Assembly: GCF_016901835.1 (NCBI RefSeq)
Contig: NZ_JACJKX010000015.1
Location: 1-50,090 of the forward strand
Source of the DNA: Parasutterella secunda
GTDB taxonomy: Bacteria > Pseudomonadota > Gammaproteobacteria > Burkholderiales > Burkholderiaceae_F
Direction of reading: 5' to 3'
DNA length: 50,090 nt
Shown: positions 7,613 to 17,553 of the stretch, piece by piece
How the letters are laid out: each line of letters begins with the position of its first letter
How positions within the stretch are numbered: position 1 is the first letter of the stretch
Program-made: the position numbers and the translations under genes
The notes under the pieces: generated by a model
What the model was told of the DNA's origin: nothing
The model's input: the letters and a program-made list of their open reading frames with translations, nothing else
Databases searched by the model: none

Positions 7613-8464
7613 ATGAAACTTTGCGGTTTTGAAGTCGGTCTTGATCAACCTATTTTTCTCATGGCCGGTCCCTGTGTGATCGAAAGTGAGGAAATGGTGA
7701 TGGAGATTGCCCGTGAGATGAAGTCTATCTGCGATGGCTTGGGCATTCACTATATTTTTAAGGCGAGTTTTGACAAGGCCAATCGTACCTCTGTCTCGAG
7801 CTTTCGGGGCCCCGGGATGCAAAAAGGTCTGGAAATTCTGGCCCGAGTCAGAGAAACGGTCGGCGTGCCGGTCGTAACCGACGTGCATAACGAAGCCCAA
7901 GTCACGGAAGTTGCCAAGTACGTTGACGTATTGCAGACGCCCGCTTTCCTTTGTCGTCAAACGGATTTCATCTGTGCCTGCGCCCGTACGGGAAAACCTG
8001 TCAATATTAAGAAGGGACAATTTCTTGCTCCGCATGACATGGTCAATGTGATTGAAAAGGCGAGAGCCGCCGCTCGTGAGGCCGGTGTCAATGAAGACAA
8101 TTTCATGTGTTGCGAGCGCGGTGCCTCATTCGGTTACGGCAATTTGGTAAGCGACATGCGAAGCCTTGCCATCATGCGTGAGACCGGCACGCCGGTTGTC
8201 TTTGATGCAACGCACTCGGTACAGTTGCCCGGAGGCAACGGAACGAGTTCGGGCGGCAATCGCGCGTTTGTTCCGGTTTTATCGCGTGCAGCCGTGGCTG
8301 TCGGCGTCTCGGGGCTTTTCATGGAAACCCATCCGGATCCGGCCTGTGCCAAGAGCGACGGCCCGAATATGGTGCCGCTTTCTCGCATGCGTGAGCTTTT
8401 GAGCAGCCTGGTGGTCATTGATAAAGTGGTCAAGGGACTGCCCTTACTGGAGAACGATCTTTAA
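7613..8464 (+). CDS. kdsA: 3-deoxy-8-phosphooctulonate synthase (KDO8P synthase)
   Basis: The enzyme condenses phosphoenolpyruvate with arabinose 5-phosphate to make KDO 8-phosphate, the precursor of the lipopolysaccharide inner core. At 283 residues it has the family length. The ATG at 7613 is chosen over an in-frame TTG at 7586 because the family begins directly with this segment. Motifs are AGPCVIES (18-25), [48 protein letters not shown] and [16 protein letters not shown]. Cys21 sits where metal-dependent KDO8P synthases have a Cys ligand and the E. coli type has Asn, so this copy is probably metal-dependent. It is followed by eno and ftsB. Confidence 0.95.
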   Translation: MKLCGFEVGLDQPIFLMAGPCVIESEEMVMEIAREMKSICDGLGIHYIFKASFDKANRTSVSSFRGPGMQKGLEILARVRETVGVPVVTDVHNEAQVTEVAKYVDVLQTPAFLCRQTDFICACARTGKPVNIKKGQFLAPHDMVNVIEKARAAAREAGVNEDNFMCCERGASFGYGNLVSDMRSLAIMRETGTPVVFDATHSVQLPGGNGTSSGGNRAFVPVLSRAAVAVGVSGLFMETHPDPACAKSDGPNMVPLSRMRELLSSLVVIDKVVKGLPLLENDL

Positions 8465-8471
8465 CTGTATT

Positions 8472-8493
8472 GAAGCGGCTTTTGAGCCGCTTC
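8472..8493 (+). other. Perfect 9-bp hairpin between kdsA and eno
   Basis: GAAGCGGCT (8472-8480) pairs with AGCCGCTTC (8485-8493) across a 4-nt loop just after the kdsA stop. There is no U-run behind it, so it is more likely an mRNA-processing or stability element, or a weak attenuator, than a full terminator. Confidence 0.5.
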
Positions 8494-8585
8494 GGTACAA
8501 TAGCGACCAAAAGTCGGCACGGCCGATTTCGGTATTTTTTCTTGCGGCGGCTGCGGGGTCGCAACCGCTTAAAACATACTTTTGA

Positions 8586-9890
<1,305 letters not shown>

Positions 9891-9913
9891 TTGACGGGTA
9901 AAGGTCAGAGTCG

Positions 9914-10294
9914 ATGATAACTGCCGATAAGATCATCAAAGTATTGGTGATTTTGTTGCTGCTCATGCTCTGGCCTTTGATCGGCGGTCAAGGCGGTTAT
10001 ATTCGGGTGGTGTCGTTAAGTGAAGAGCTTGCCGATATCCGCGAGCAGAACGTGCTCATTTTCGAAGAAAACCAACGCTTGGCCGCCGAAGTCCGTTCTC
10101 TGCAGCAAGGCGCCGATGCCATTGAGGAGCGTGCACGGTACGATCTGAATATGGTTCGACCCGGCGAAGTGCTTTTCCGCATTCAAAGACCTCAGAAAGT
10201 TTTACCCGGCAACGCTATTCCTGCCGATATTCTTAACGACCCCTTGTACCGTCCTGCACCGGTAACCCCTCCGTCATCTGAGGCCGCCAAATAA
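9914..10294 (+). CDS. ftsB: Cell division protein FtsB
   Basis: FtsB is a small bitopic inner-membrane protein of the divisome that forms the FtsQ-FtsL-FtsB complex and helps activate septal peptidoglycan synthesis. This one has 126 residues. A single helix at about 8-26 is followed by a periplasmic coiled coil (about 34-66, with REQNVLIFEENQRLAAEV) and the family motif EERARYDLNMVRPGE(V/I)LF. A Pro-rich C-terminal extension of roughly 25 residues is the variable part. It starts 23 bases after eno, and eno-ftsB adjacency is widespread in Proteobacteria. The usual next gene, ispD, is absent here. Confidence 0.93.
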   Translation: MITADKIIKVLVILLLLMLWPLIGGQGGYIRVVSLSEELADIREQNVLIFEENQRLAAEVRSLQQGADAIEERARYDLNMVRPGEVLFRIQRPQKVLPGNAIPADILNDPLYRPAPVTPPSSEAAK

Positions 10295-10387
10295 GGCGAA
10301 ATCTCTACCTTTTCTAAAAATTTTTCGCTGTCTTTTTCTGCGATCAGCTATAACTGAAAAATACTTTGTTCTTCAAGGGGAACTATT

Positions 10388-11584
10388 ATGGCTGATTGCA
10401 TTTGTGTCACACCGGCAGAGATGGCTGAGTGTGCGGAGGTGGCGGCGCAAATTCGCCACGTGATTCACCACAATCCGGAAATCGGTCTAAATCTCACCGA
10501 AACGGAAAAAACGATCGTGGATTCGCTTAAGAGTTTCGGCTGTGAAGAGATTCATACGCGAGTGGGCGGCCCTGATGTGGCAGGTGTCGTCTGCGTGATC
10601 AAGGGTGATCAACCCGGTCGCACGATAGGACTCAGAGCCGACAGCGATGCTTTACCGCTCAATGAAAATACCGGTGTTTCCTATTCCAGTCAAAAGCCCA
10701 AACACATGCACGCCTGCGGCCATGACGGCCACGTCGCAACCCTTTTGGCGGTGGTGAGATATCTGATGCAGCATCGCCACTTTGTCGGAACCGTTGTGGC
10801 TATTTTCCAACCCGGTGAAGAAGGCTTTGCCGGCGCTCGTCATATGGTCGAAGACGGGCTCGTGGATCGTTTCGGCATTGAAGAGTTTTACGCACTTCAC
10901 GCCGAACCCTCGATTGATGTGGGTAAGGTGGGCTTTGTCTCGGGCTACGCGACCTCAAACGCCGATATTTTTGAAATTGTTTTTGAGGGTAAGGGCGGTC
11001 ACGGTTCACGTCCGCATTTTGCCAAAGATCCTGTCTTGGCGATGGGCGAAGCGATCGGGGCGCTTCAGAGTATTGTTTCCCGAAATGTCGATCCCAATTT
11101 GTCTGCAGTGGTATCAATCGGGTGTGCACAGGCAGGCGACCCCAACGGCACGAGCGTTATTCCGCAAAAAGCGCTCATTCGGGGAACAACGCGCTCTTAT
11201 GAACCCGAAGTTCGTGATTTGATCGAACGCCGCATTAAAGAAATTGCCGAAGGAGTTGCGCAAACGCACGGCATTAAAGCTGAGGCAAAATACATTCGCC
11301 TGTATCCGGCTATGTATAACACTCCCGATGAAGTGGCTGCTGCTAAGGCCATTGCCTGCAAGGTTTTGGGTGAAGAAAATGTCGGTGACTTCAAGCGCAC
11401 GATGGGCGGAGAAGATTTCTCCTTCATGCTTTTGGAGCGTCCCGGCTGCCTTTTCCGACTCGGTATGAAAGATGCGGATCATACCGCACCGGTTCATAAC
11501 GAACGCTTTAATTTCAACGATAAGGCCATTGCCGCGGGGGCTGCGGTTCTTGTCTCCATCGCATTGAATCGAATGCAGGCCTGA
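10388..11584 (+). CDS. M20 family metallo-amidohydrolase (hippurate hydrolase / HipO-like)
   Basis: This 398-residue cytosolic enzyme belongs to the M20D group, which hydrolyses N-acyl or N-aminoacyl amide bonds (hippurate, IAA-amino acids, N-acetyl-diaminopimelate and similar). Metal-site motifs are HMHACGHDGH (106-115), QPGEEG (E144/E145), a His in ALHAEP, and the C-terminal HNERFNF. The dimerisation or lid domain lies between (KGGHGSRPH). The start at 10388 has a good ribosome site (AAGGGGA). It appears monocistronic, with a convergent gene and shared hairpin at its 3' end. Substrate cannot be deduced from sequence. Confidence 0.9.
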   Translation: MADCICVTPAEMAECAEVAAQIRHVIHHNPEIGLNLTETEKTIVDSLKSFGCEEIHTRVGGPDVAGVVCVIKGDQPGRTIGLRADSDALPLNENTGVSYSSQKPKHMHACGHDGHVATLLAVVRYLMQHRHFVGTVVAIFQPGEEGFAGARHMVEDGLVDRFGIEEFYALHAEPSIDVGKVGFVSGYATSNADIFEIVFEGKGGHGSRPHFAKDPVLAMGEAIGALQSIVSRNVDPNLSAVVSIGCAQAGDPNGTSVIPQKALIRGTTRSYEPEVRDLIERRIKEIAEGVAQTHGIKAEAKYIRLYPAMYNTPDEVAAAKAIACKVLGEENVGDFKRTMGGEDFSFMLLERPGCLFRLGMKDADHTAPVHNERFNFNDKAIAAGAAVLVSIALNRMQA

Positions 11585-11590
11585 TATTGT

Positions 11591-11621
11591 GCAAAAAAGG
11601 GATGCCGGTTCTCGGCATCCC
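11591..11621 (-). terminator. Rho-independent terminator
   Basis: A perfect 9-bp stem, GGGATGCCG (11599-11607) against CGGCATCCC (11613-11621), has a 5-nt loop. On the minus strand it is followed by six T's, so it ends the hslO-cluster transcript. The + strand side lacks a U-run but could still hinder readthrough. Confidence 0.85.
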
Positions 11622-11648
11622 GATTCAAAGTTGCGTTCAACGCTACGT

Positions 11649-12629
11649 TCAGTTAATCCACTTTTGCGTCTTGAGGATCTCATCGGCTTTCGTCTGTCCC
11701 CAAACCATACGGCGGGCTAAATCCACGATTTGTTCGGGTGTGATTTTCTCAAGAGTCATGAGCGGTTCCTCGGTTTCTTTTTCGGCCGGTGTGACGGTAT
11801 AGAGCCAGTAGCAGTGACCGTCGGAATAAACCGTGAGGTGCTCGGTTTTTCTGTCATTTTCTCTGATCGCACGGAAGCCGAAGAGGTGAGAAAGCTTCAT
11901 AGTGACTTCGGGTTGACCGGTGAGCTTGAGCGTCACGTCACGCAAAGGCATCCGCTCAGCGGGGCTTTCAAGCAAAGACATGAGGCCTTCAAAGAGCTTT
12001 TCAGGATCAGCCTGTTTAGCCTCGTTCACGGGAGAAAGCTGCGGGTACCGATCTGAGAGTTTGGGCAAGACCTGATTCATAAAGCGCTCAAGCAAGTCGT
12101 TTTGGTCGTGTTCAATCAAGTCGGCTAAAGCCGGGTCGGCCTGATACACACGAACGTTGATAGCGGCTTGTTCTTTATCGGGCACGAGGCAGAGCAGGAA
12201 GTGTTCCACCGGTTCAAACGCCCAGAGTTTATCGTCTTCAGATTTAATGAAAAAGCCGTCGACCTCTTCGCCGCCCTTGACTTGCTTGGGTAAGAAAGAG
12301 TCAAGCACCTCTTTTAAGTTTTGATGCGTGACACTGATCTCTTTAGTGGCAGCATTGATGTTGACGGAATAAATAAGACATTCTCCGTCAATGATCAGTT
12401 TGAATACCCAGGCGATGAGCCCCTCTTTTTTCCCGGTTTTTTCCAAAAAGTCATCGGTGATGAGGCGAATTTTTTCAATAGCTTCTTTTTCAGACAGATT
12501 CCGGATGGGGTAAGGACCGTTTAAGGTGGCGAGGATGGGGTCCCCCATCAGATAAAAACCACCCTGAAGACCCTCAAGGGAAAAGCCCATGACGTTATGT
12601 TTTTCGTTTGTTTTAAAAACTGTTTTCAT
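11649..12629 (-). CDS. Protein of unknown function in the hslO cluster
   Basis: I do not recognise a family. It is a 326-residue acidic, soluble-looking protein with no signal peptide or convincing membrane helix. The N-terminal half (about 1-110) is rich in beta-type segments (HNVMGFSLEGLQGGFYLMG). The central region has alternating acidic and hydrophobic stretches, and the C-terminus ends VDLARRMVWGQTKADEILKTQKWIN. It starts 30 bases after hslO and is probably cotranscribed with it, with a shared terminator. Linkage to a redox chaperone hints at a stress or protein-quality role, but this is context only. The start at 12629 lacks a strong ribosome site, and the in-frame ATG at residue 14 is an alternative. 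Confidence 0.8.
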   Translation of the reverse strand: MKTVFKTNEKHNVMGFSLEGLQGGFYLMGDPILATLNGPYPIRNLSEKEAIEKIRLITDDFLEKTGKKEGLIAWVFKLIIDGECLIYSVNINAATKEISVTHQNLKEVLDSFLPKQVKGGEEVDGFFIKSEDDKLWAFEPVEHFLLCLVPDKEQAAINVRVYQADPALADLIEHDQNDLLERFMNQVLPKLSDRYPQLSPVNEAKQADPEKLFEGLMSLLESPAERMPLRDVTLKLTGQPEVTMKLSHLFGFRAIRENDRKTEHLTVYSDGHCYWLYTVTPAEKETEEPLMTLEKITPEQIVDLARRMVWGQTKADEILKTQKWIN

Positions 12630-12659
12630 GGTACAAACGTCCAGACGAGCACATGCTCC

Positions 12660-13568
12660 TTAATTATTTTTTTCAGCAGATCCATCATCGAAAAGGTTGA
12701 CGATGTCTTCGGCATTAAAGGTTTCGGTTCGTCCGCAAAAATCACATGTGACTTCAAGCTTTCCTTCATCTTTGATGATTTGAAGGGCTTCGACTTCTCC
12801 TAAATTCTTAATCATCGCCGCGACTTTTTCTCGCGAGCACGTGCAGGCAAATTTAGGTTCGGTTGCTTCAAAATATTCCGGGGCTTCTTCCCAGAAGAGG
12901 CGGTGAGTCACCTCTTGGCAGGAAAGACCCAAGAGCTCTTCGTCCGTGATCGTTGCGGCAAGCGTTTCAATGCGGTTGACGCTTTCTTCATCGTCTTTGA
13001 TGTTTTCATCCTTGCCGCCGAAATCAGGCATCTGTTGCAGCATCAAGCCGCCCACAGCATTTTCATCAGCCGCAAGCCACAACTTGGTGTGAATCTGCTC
13101 GGACTGCTCCATATAACCCATAAGAGCCTGAGCGATATTTTCGCCTGTCAGGGGCACAACGCCTTGGTAAAGGGGTTCACCTTCACGTCTGTCTTTGGGA
13201 TCGAGCATAATCGCGCAACGGCCGCGGCCGTGAGCGTTTAAGAGTGCCTTCATGTCCATGCTGTCGGACAATTCTTCATTTGTATTCATTTTCACGGTGG
13301 CCCGCACCAAAAGACCGTTTCGGACTTCAACGATTGCGAGGCGAACAGGGCCGTCTCCCTGTACCTGCATAATGAGTGAACCTTCAAACTTTAGAGAACT
13401 CGCAAGGAGAATGGAACCGGCGGTCATCTCGCCCATCAGGCGCGTAACGCACACGGGCCACTTTTGATATTGACGCATGGATTTCCAGGCAGTCGTGAGC
13501 TTTACGCAAGCGCCCTTCATGGGGGTGTGTTTAAAAATAAAACGAAGTAAAGTGTCGTGTTCAGTCAT
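12660..13568 (-). CDS. hslO: Redox-regulated molecular chaperone Hsp33
   Basis: This cytosolic holdase is switched on by oxidation: four Cys bind Zn in the reduced form, and their release as disulfides exposes the client-binding surface. The Cys are all present, as C242-x-C244 (FACTCSRE) and C275-x2-C278 (VTCDFCGR). The N-terminal core has the family segments MGEMTAGSILLASSLKFEG and GDGPVRLAIVEVR. The 302 residues are about the usual length, with an acidic insertion at about 183-200 (DFGGKDENIKDDEE). It lies between the gamma carbonic anhydrase gene (11-base gap) and an unknown gene (30-base gap), probably one transcript. Confidence 0.96.
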   Translation of the reverse strand: MTEHDTLLRFIFKHTPMKGACVKLTTAWKSMRQYQKWPVCVTRLMGEMTAGSILLASSLKFEGSLIMQVQGDGPVRLAIVEVRNGLLVRATVKMNTNEELSDSMDMKALLNAHGRGRCAIMLDPKDRREGEPLYQGVVPLTGENIAQALMGYMEQSEQIHTKLWLAADENAVGGLMLQQMPDFGGKDENIKDDEESVNRIETLAATITDEELLGLSCQEVTHRLFWEEAPEYFEATEPKFACTCSREKVAAMIKNLGEVEALQIIKDEGKLEVTCDFCGRTETFNAEDIVNLFDDGSAEKNN

Positions 13569-13579
13569 GATTGTCCTGT

Positions 13580-14104
13580 TTAACCGATTCTTTTTTTCTC
13601 GGTTTGATAACGAATTTTTTGTTCAACGTATTCTCGGGCATTATCCCGAATCTTTCGTTTTTCTTCAGCGGTTAATTCTCGCACAATACGACCGGGTCGG
13701 CCGAGAATCAACACGCCGTCCGGAAAAGTTTTGTTTTCGGCAATGAGTGTGCCTGCACCGACGAGTGTTTCTTTCCCGATAACGGTTCCGTTGAGAATGA
13801 CCGCTCCCATGCCGATCAGACTGTCATCGCCCACGGTGCAGCCGTGAAGAATCGCGCTATGGCCGACCGTTACATTTTTGCCCACACGGCAAGGTTTGCC
13901 GGGATCGGTGTGTAAGACCGCACAATCCTGGATATTGCTGCCTTCATCGATGAAAATAGGGGCTTCATCGCCGCGAATACTGGCACCGGGCCAGACGCTC
14001 ACATTTGCGCTCAGAAAGACATCGGCTGTGACCGTAGCCGCTTCATCAACATAGGCCGAGTCAGCAACGCGCGGAATCTTGTCAGAAATTGAAAAAATAG
14101 CCAT
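13580..14104 (-). CDS. Gamma carbonic anhydrase-like protein (YrdA/PaaY family)
   Basis: This 174-residue left-handed beta-helix trimer protein is built on hexapeptide repeats (for example VTADVFLSANVSVW and IGMGAVILNGTVIGK). The three Zn-binding His of the gamma class are conserved: H65 (AVLHTD), H82 and H87 (VGHSAILHGC). Members include true carbonic anhydrases and uncharacterised homologues, so the activity (CO2 hydration) is likely but unproven. It is the first gene of a minus-strand cluster with hslO, divergent from the PHP gene across only 60 bases. Confidence 0.9.
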   Translation of the reverse strand: MAIFSISDKIPRVADSAYVDEAATVTADVFLSANVSVWPGASIRGDEAPIFIDEGSNIQDCAVLHTDPGKPCRVGKNVTVGHSAILHGCTVGDDSLIGMGAVILNGTVIGKETLVGAGTLIAENKTFPDGVLILGRPGRIVRELTAEEKRKIRDNAREYVEQKIRYQTEKKRIG

Positions 14105-14164
14105 CTATCAAGCATCAGATCGGTTAAAGTTAAGGGTTGAATTGTAACGGGTTTGAGTACTGTC

Positions 14165-15001
14165 ATGAGAATGGATTTACATATGCACTCCAACGCCAGC
14201 GACGGAGTGTTTTCTCCGGCTGAGGTGATGCGAAAGGCGCACGCCAACGGCGCTGAAGTGGTGGCTTTGACTGATCACGATACGGTGGCGGGTTTAAAAG
14301 AAGCGCGCAAAGAGGCTGAAAAGCTCGGCATGCGTTTTATCGACGGGGTGGAACTTTCTGTCTGTTGGGGTGGGAAAACCATTCATGTGGTGAGTTTGGG
14401 GCCCAAAAAATTTGAACCTTATCGGGAGCTGTCTGAGAAGTTAAGCCGTCAGCGCGATACCCGAGCGCGAACCATTGCGGCAAAGTTTGATGCCATGGGG
14501 ATCTACAACACCTATGAGCAGGCGTTGGAATTGGCCGGCAATAAACTGAATCTTTCCCGCCGCCATTTTGCTTTGGCGCTGGTGCAAAGAGGCACGGTGG
14601 GTACCGAAGACGAAGCTTTTGACAAATACCTCAAAGATAACGGCCCGGCGTTTGTTCAAACCGAGTGGATGAGCCTGCCTGAGGCGATGCGCTTTATCAG
14701 CGAAACGGAGGGTGTAGCCGTTATCGCTCATCCGGGTCGTTACAATTTTGCGGCGCCCACCACGACCATAGACCTTCTTGAAGAATTTAAGGCGTTGGGG
14801 GGCGATGCGATCGAAGTGACAACAGGGAGTCATTTTGAGGCGGAAAACGAACGCTACACACGAGTGGCACTTAACATGGGATTTTTAGCAAGCACCGGCA
14901 GTGACTATCACGGATTTAAACCCGGTCGGCCCGAGCCCGGTTTACAGGAACCGTTGCCGGAATATCTGCCCACTGTACTCGAACTTTTGAAAGATCGTTA
15001 A
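14165..15001 (+). CDS. PHP-domain phosphoesterase (RNase AM / 3',5'-nucleoside bisphosphate phosphatase type)
   Basis: This 278-residue cytosolic PHP metalloenzyme has metal-ligand motifs DLHMHSNASDG (H6, H8), LTDHDT, a Glu in IDGVELSV, VIAHPGR, and GSDYHG near the C-terminus. Homologues of the TrpH/YciV group hydrolyse 3',5'-nucleoside bisphosphates such as pAp and trim 5' ends of small RNAs. Specificity here is inferred from the family. The ATG at 14165 or 14171 fits the family start (M[R]MDLHMHS); a TTG at 14153 is less likely. It is followed six bases later by an M50 protease, a pairing common in betaproteobacteria, where sua5 often sits between them but is absent here. Confidence 0.87.
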   Translation: MRMDLHMHSNASDGVFSPAEVMRKAHANGAEVVALTDHDTVAGLKEARKEAEKLGMRFIDGVELSVCWGGKTIHVVSLGPKKFEPYRELSEKLSRQRDTRARTIAAKFDAMGIYNTYEQALELAGNKLNLSRRHFALALVQRGTVGTEDEAFDKYLKDNGPAFVQTEWMSLPEAMRFISETEGVAVIAHPGRYNFAAPTTTIDLLEEFKALGGDAIEVTTGSHFEAENERYTRVALNMGFLASTGSDYHGFKPGRPEPGLQEPLPEYLPTVLELLKDR

Positions 15002-15007
15002 ATTGAA

Positions 15008-15655
15008 ATGAATGAGCTCTACAACATTGCGGTATATGTGATTCCTTTGATTTTTGCCATCACCATGCATGAAGCCGCCCACGGTTGGGTGGCTTCGCGC
15101 TACGGTGATCAAACGGCCAGTATGTTGGGTCGTGTTACGTTAAATCCTATTCCGCATATCGATTTGGTGGGCACGATTATTGTGCCGGGGGTGTTGCTGT
15201 TGGGGTCGGCCGTAACCGGTTTGGGTGGCATCCTTTTGGGTTGGGCCAAACCTGTTCCGATCAATACCCGAAATCTGCATCCGTTTCGTCAGGGGATGTT
15301 CATGGTTGCCCTGGCGGGGCCTTTAAGTAATCTGCTTCAGGCTCTTTTTTGGTTATTGCTTCTGAAGATTTTTATTCTGACAGGCTTTATCTCTCAGTCG
15401 CTTCTGGATCTGACGATTGCCGGCGTCATGGTGAATTTTTACCTGATGGCCTTTAACCTTTTGCCGTTGCCGCCCCTTGACGGCGGACGAATTGTCACGA
15501 TGTTGTTGCCTTATGAAGCGGCGGTGAAATTCTCCGAAATCGAGCGCTACGGCATGATCATTCTTGTGGTACTGATCATTTCAGGCTTTTTGACTTATTT
15601 TATGCATCCCTTTGTTTGGACAGCCAGAGAACTTCTGAGATGGGTACTGTTTTGA
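15008..15655 (+). CDS. Site-2 protease family protein (M50, integral membrane)
   Basis: This 215-residue multi-pass inner-membrane metalloprotease homologue has the Zn motif HEAAH (H21, E22, H25) in the first helix. The third ligand is D158 in NLLPLPPLDGGR, and there are four to six hydrophobic segments. It belongs to the short S2P/YwhC-like branch without a PDZ domain, so it is distinct from RseP. Substrates for this branch are generally unknown. It begins six bases after the PHP gene and is probably cotranscribed. Confidence 0.9.
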   Translation: MNELYNIAVYVIPLIFAITMHEAAHGWVASRYGDQTASMLGRVTLNPIPHIDLVGTIIVPGVLLLGSAVTGLGGILLGWAKPVPINTRNLHPFRQGMFMVALAGPLSNLLQALFWLLLLKIFILTGFISQSLLDLTIAGVMVNFYLMAFNLLPLPPLDGGRIVTMLLPYEAAVKFSEIERYGMIILVVLIISGFLTYFMHPFVWTARELLRWVLF

Positions 15656-15779
15656 GAATTGTTTCAAAATTCGCCGCAGGCTTAAGCCCCATAGGCGTAA
15701 TGAAATGGGTACAATACTCGGGTTAATTTGAAATAACTGAGCGTGGCTCTTTTCCCACGCCTGCATGAGTGATTCCAAA

Positions 15780-16952
15780 ATGATTAAAAAATTCGTCCGT
15801 ACGGGTTTGGCGGTTGCGTTGCCGATGGCTTTGGCCGCTTGCTCTGCCATCGATTTCGGTCAAGACCGCATTCAATATGAAACGAGTGATTCTCGTGCTC
15901 CTTTGGAAATCCCGCCGGATTTAAGTTCTGTACCGGGTTCGGATCGCTACACGGTTCCGTCTCGTCCTCAGACTGTCTGGGCAAGTCAACAGGCTCAGGC
16001 CGATGCCTCGGCTTCTAACGGTACGCCCGCCAACATGGTTTTGTTGCCTCAGGGCGAAGTGGCCAAAATTGTCCGCGAAGGCAATGACCGTTGGATTCAT
16101 GTGAACATGACTCCTGAGATGGTTTGGCCCATCATGCAGGACTTTTGGACAACGGTCGGTTTGTCGCTTTCCCGTCAGGATGCGACGACCGGTGTGATGG
16201 AAACCAATTGGGCGGAAAACCGTGCCAAGTTGCCTCAGGATATCATTCGTGCGACATTGGGCCGAGTGGTGGATTTGGTTTACTCGACCGGTGAACGCGA
16301 TCAATACCGTGCCCGCGTGGAACGCACGGCCGACGGTGGCTGCGATATTTTCGTAACGCACCGTGCCATGGTTGAAGTGGTCAAGAGCATGGGCGGGGAC
16401 AACGAAACAACCGTTTGGCAGCCTGGTCCCAGTGATCCGGAAATGGAAGCTGAAATGCTCACGCGTTTGGCTCACCGAATCAATCAGGAATTCAATCCCA
16501 ATTCGACCAAGCCTTCTGCTGCCGAACATGAGGCAGAAGTGGAAAAATTGGCTACCTATCAGCCTGAAAACTCCATCAGCCAGCTTGAACAAAACGCCGA
16601 AGGTGTTGCCACGAGCATCTTCATTAAGGAAGATTTCGAACGCGCCTGGCGCCGTCTGGCTTTAGCCGTTGACCGTATGGGCTTTACCGTCGAAGATCGT
16701 GACCGTTCACGCGGTTTCTTCCTCGTGCGTTACCTTGATCAGGAATACGAAGATCAGAAGCGTTCTGAACAAGGCTTCTGGAGCAATGTGTTCGGCAAGG
16801 ATACGCCGGTTGAGGCTCCGCAGTACGTGATTTACCTGCAACGCTTGTCCGATACCGAGTGCCGTGTGCATGTGTTGGGACCGGACGGAAAGGCCGATAC
16901 AACGGGTGTTGCACCCAGAATTCTCACGTTACTGAGCGAACAGACGAAGTAG
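15780..16952 (+). CDS. bamC: Outer membrane assembly lipoprotein BamC (NlpB)
   Basis: BamC is a lipoprotein subunit of the BAM complex that inserts beta-barrel proteins into the outer membrane. Started at the ATG at 15780 it has a lipoprotein signal, MIKKFVRTGLAVALPMALAA, with lipobox LAAC and acylated Cys21. The next segment holds the conserved unstructured stretch (RIQYE...PLEIPPDLSS) that binds BamD, followed by two helix-grip domains (about 80-215 and 265-385). An in-frame ATG at 15765 adds five residues (MSDSK) and is possible. Neither start has a strong ribosome site. In many betaproteobacteria bamC follows dapA, which is not the case here. A terminator follows at 16979. Confidence 0.92.
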   Translation: MIKKFVRTGLAVALPMALAACSAIDFGQDRIQYETSDSRAPLEIPPDLSSVPGSDRYTVPSRPQTVWASQQAQADASASNGTPANMVLLPQGEVAKIVREGNDRWIHVNMTPEMVWPIMQDFWTTVGLSLSRQDATTGVMETNWAENRAKLPQDIIRATLGRVVDLVYSTGERDQYRARVERTADGGCDIFVTHRAMVEVVKSMGGDNETTVWQPGPSDPEMEAEMLTRLAHRINQEFNPNSTKPSAAEHEAEVEKLATYQPENSISQLEQNAEGVATSIFIKEDFERAWRRLALAVDRMGFTVEDRDRSRGFFLVRYLDQEYEDQKRSEQGFWSNVFGKDTPVEAPQYVIYLQRLSDTECRVHVLGPDGKADTTGVAPRILTLLSEQTK

Positions 16953-16978
16953 TCGGCAACAGGAATTTCAGACGAATG

Positions 16979-17012
16979 GGGAGCACGTTCAAACAACCTG
17001 CTCCCTTTCTCT
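16979..17012 (+). terminator. Rho-independent terminator after bamC
   Basis: A 7-bp stem, GGGAGCA (16979-16985) against TGCTCCC (16999-17005), has a 13-nt loop and is followed by TTTCTCTT. It lies 26 bases after the bamC stop and 20 before the next gene. Confidence 0.7.
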
Positions 17013-17032
17013 TATCAGTGAACTAAAGCGAA

Positions 17033-17545
17033 ATGTTGAAACTCTTTTTCTCATTTTCCGGTCGTGTCAATCGCGGACGCTTTTGGGCAGTGATCGCTTT
17101 TTGGTGGTTGGTGCGGCTGGGTGTTCCGTACCTGCTTTACAGTTTTGCGATGTTGCCAGGGCAGTCTCTTGATATTCAGGATGCGACGGCAAGCCCTGAG
17201 ATTTTTGAGGCCGGAAAACTCTACGCCGTTTTGACGGCGATCTCTCTGGTGAGTACCGTCTCGGTTGCCGTTCGCCGCCTGCATGATTTTGACGCAAGCG
17301 GTCTTTGGGCTATTTTGCTCTTTGTCCCCGGTATTGAATTCATTGCCTGTCTGGTCATCGGTTTGATAGGCTCGCAGCGAGGCGCTAACCGTTACGGGCT
17401 CAATCCTCTCGGGCAGGAAAATGTTTACTTTCCCGGCAACGACGAGATGCGGGTCAAAGAGTTAAAAGATTTGGCAGCGCTTTTTGAAAAAGGACTGTTG
17501 TCCGAAGCGGAATACGAAAAAGCCAAGCGTTCTATTTTGAAGTAG
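17033..17545 (+). CDS. DUF805 membrane protein with C-terminal SHOCT domain
   Basis: This 170-residue protein has the DUF805 signature: N-terminal FSFSGRVNRGRFW, three to four hydrophobic segments, and VAVRRLHDFDASGLWAIL. A SHOCT-type short helical domain follows at about 141-169 (ELKDLAALFEKGLLSEAEYEKAKRSIL), a motif often attached to membrane or DNA-binding proteins as an oligomerisation or interaction tail. The function is unknown. It lies eight bases before the SlyD-like gene, so the two are probably one operon. Confidence 0.87.
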   Translation: MLKLFFSFSGRVNRGRFWAVIAFWWLVRLGVPYLLYSFAMLPGQSLDIQDATASPEIFEAGKLYAVLTAISLVSTVSVAVRRLHDFDASGLWAILLFVPGIEFIACLVIGLIGSQRGANRYGLNPLGQENVYFPGNDEMRVKELKDLAALFEKGLLSEAEYEKAKRSILK

Positions 17546-17553
17546 GAAAAAGT

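Noticed and set aside
8470-8501. Promoter for eno (TTGAAG ... TACAAT)
   Set aside because: The boxes are 20 bases apart and overlap the intergenic hairpin. The spacing is outside the usual 16-18, so it was not called.
16102-16104. Internal Met of bamC and other in-gene ATGs as alternative starts
   Set aside because: Using them would remove the lipoprotein signal and lipobox that fit BamC.
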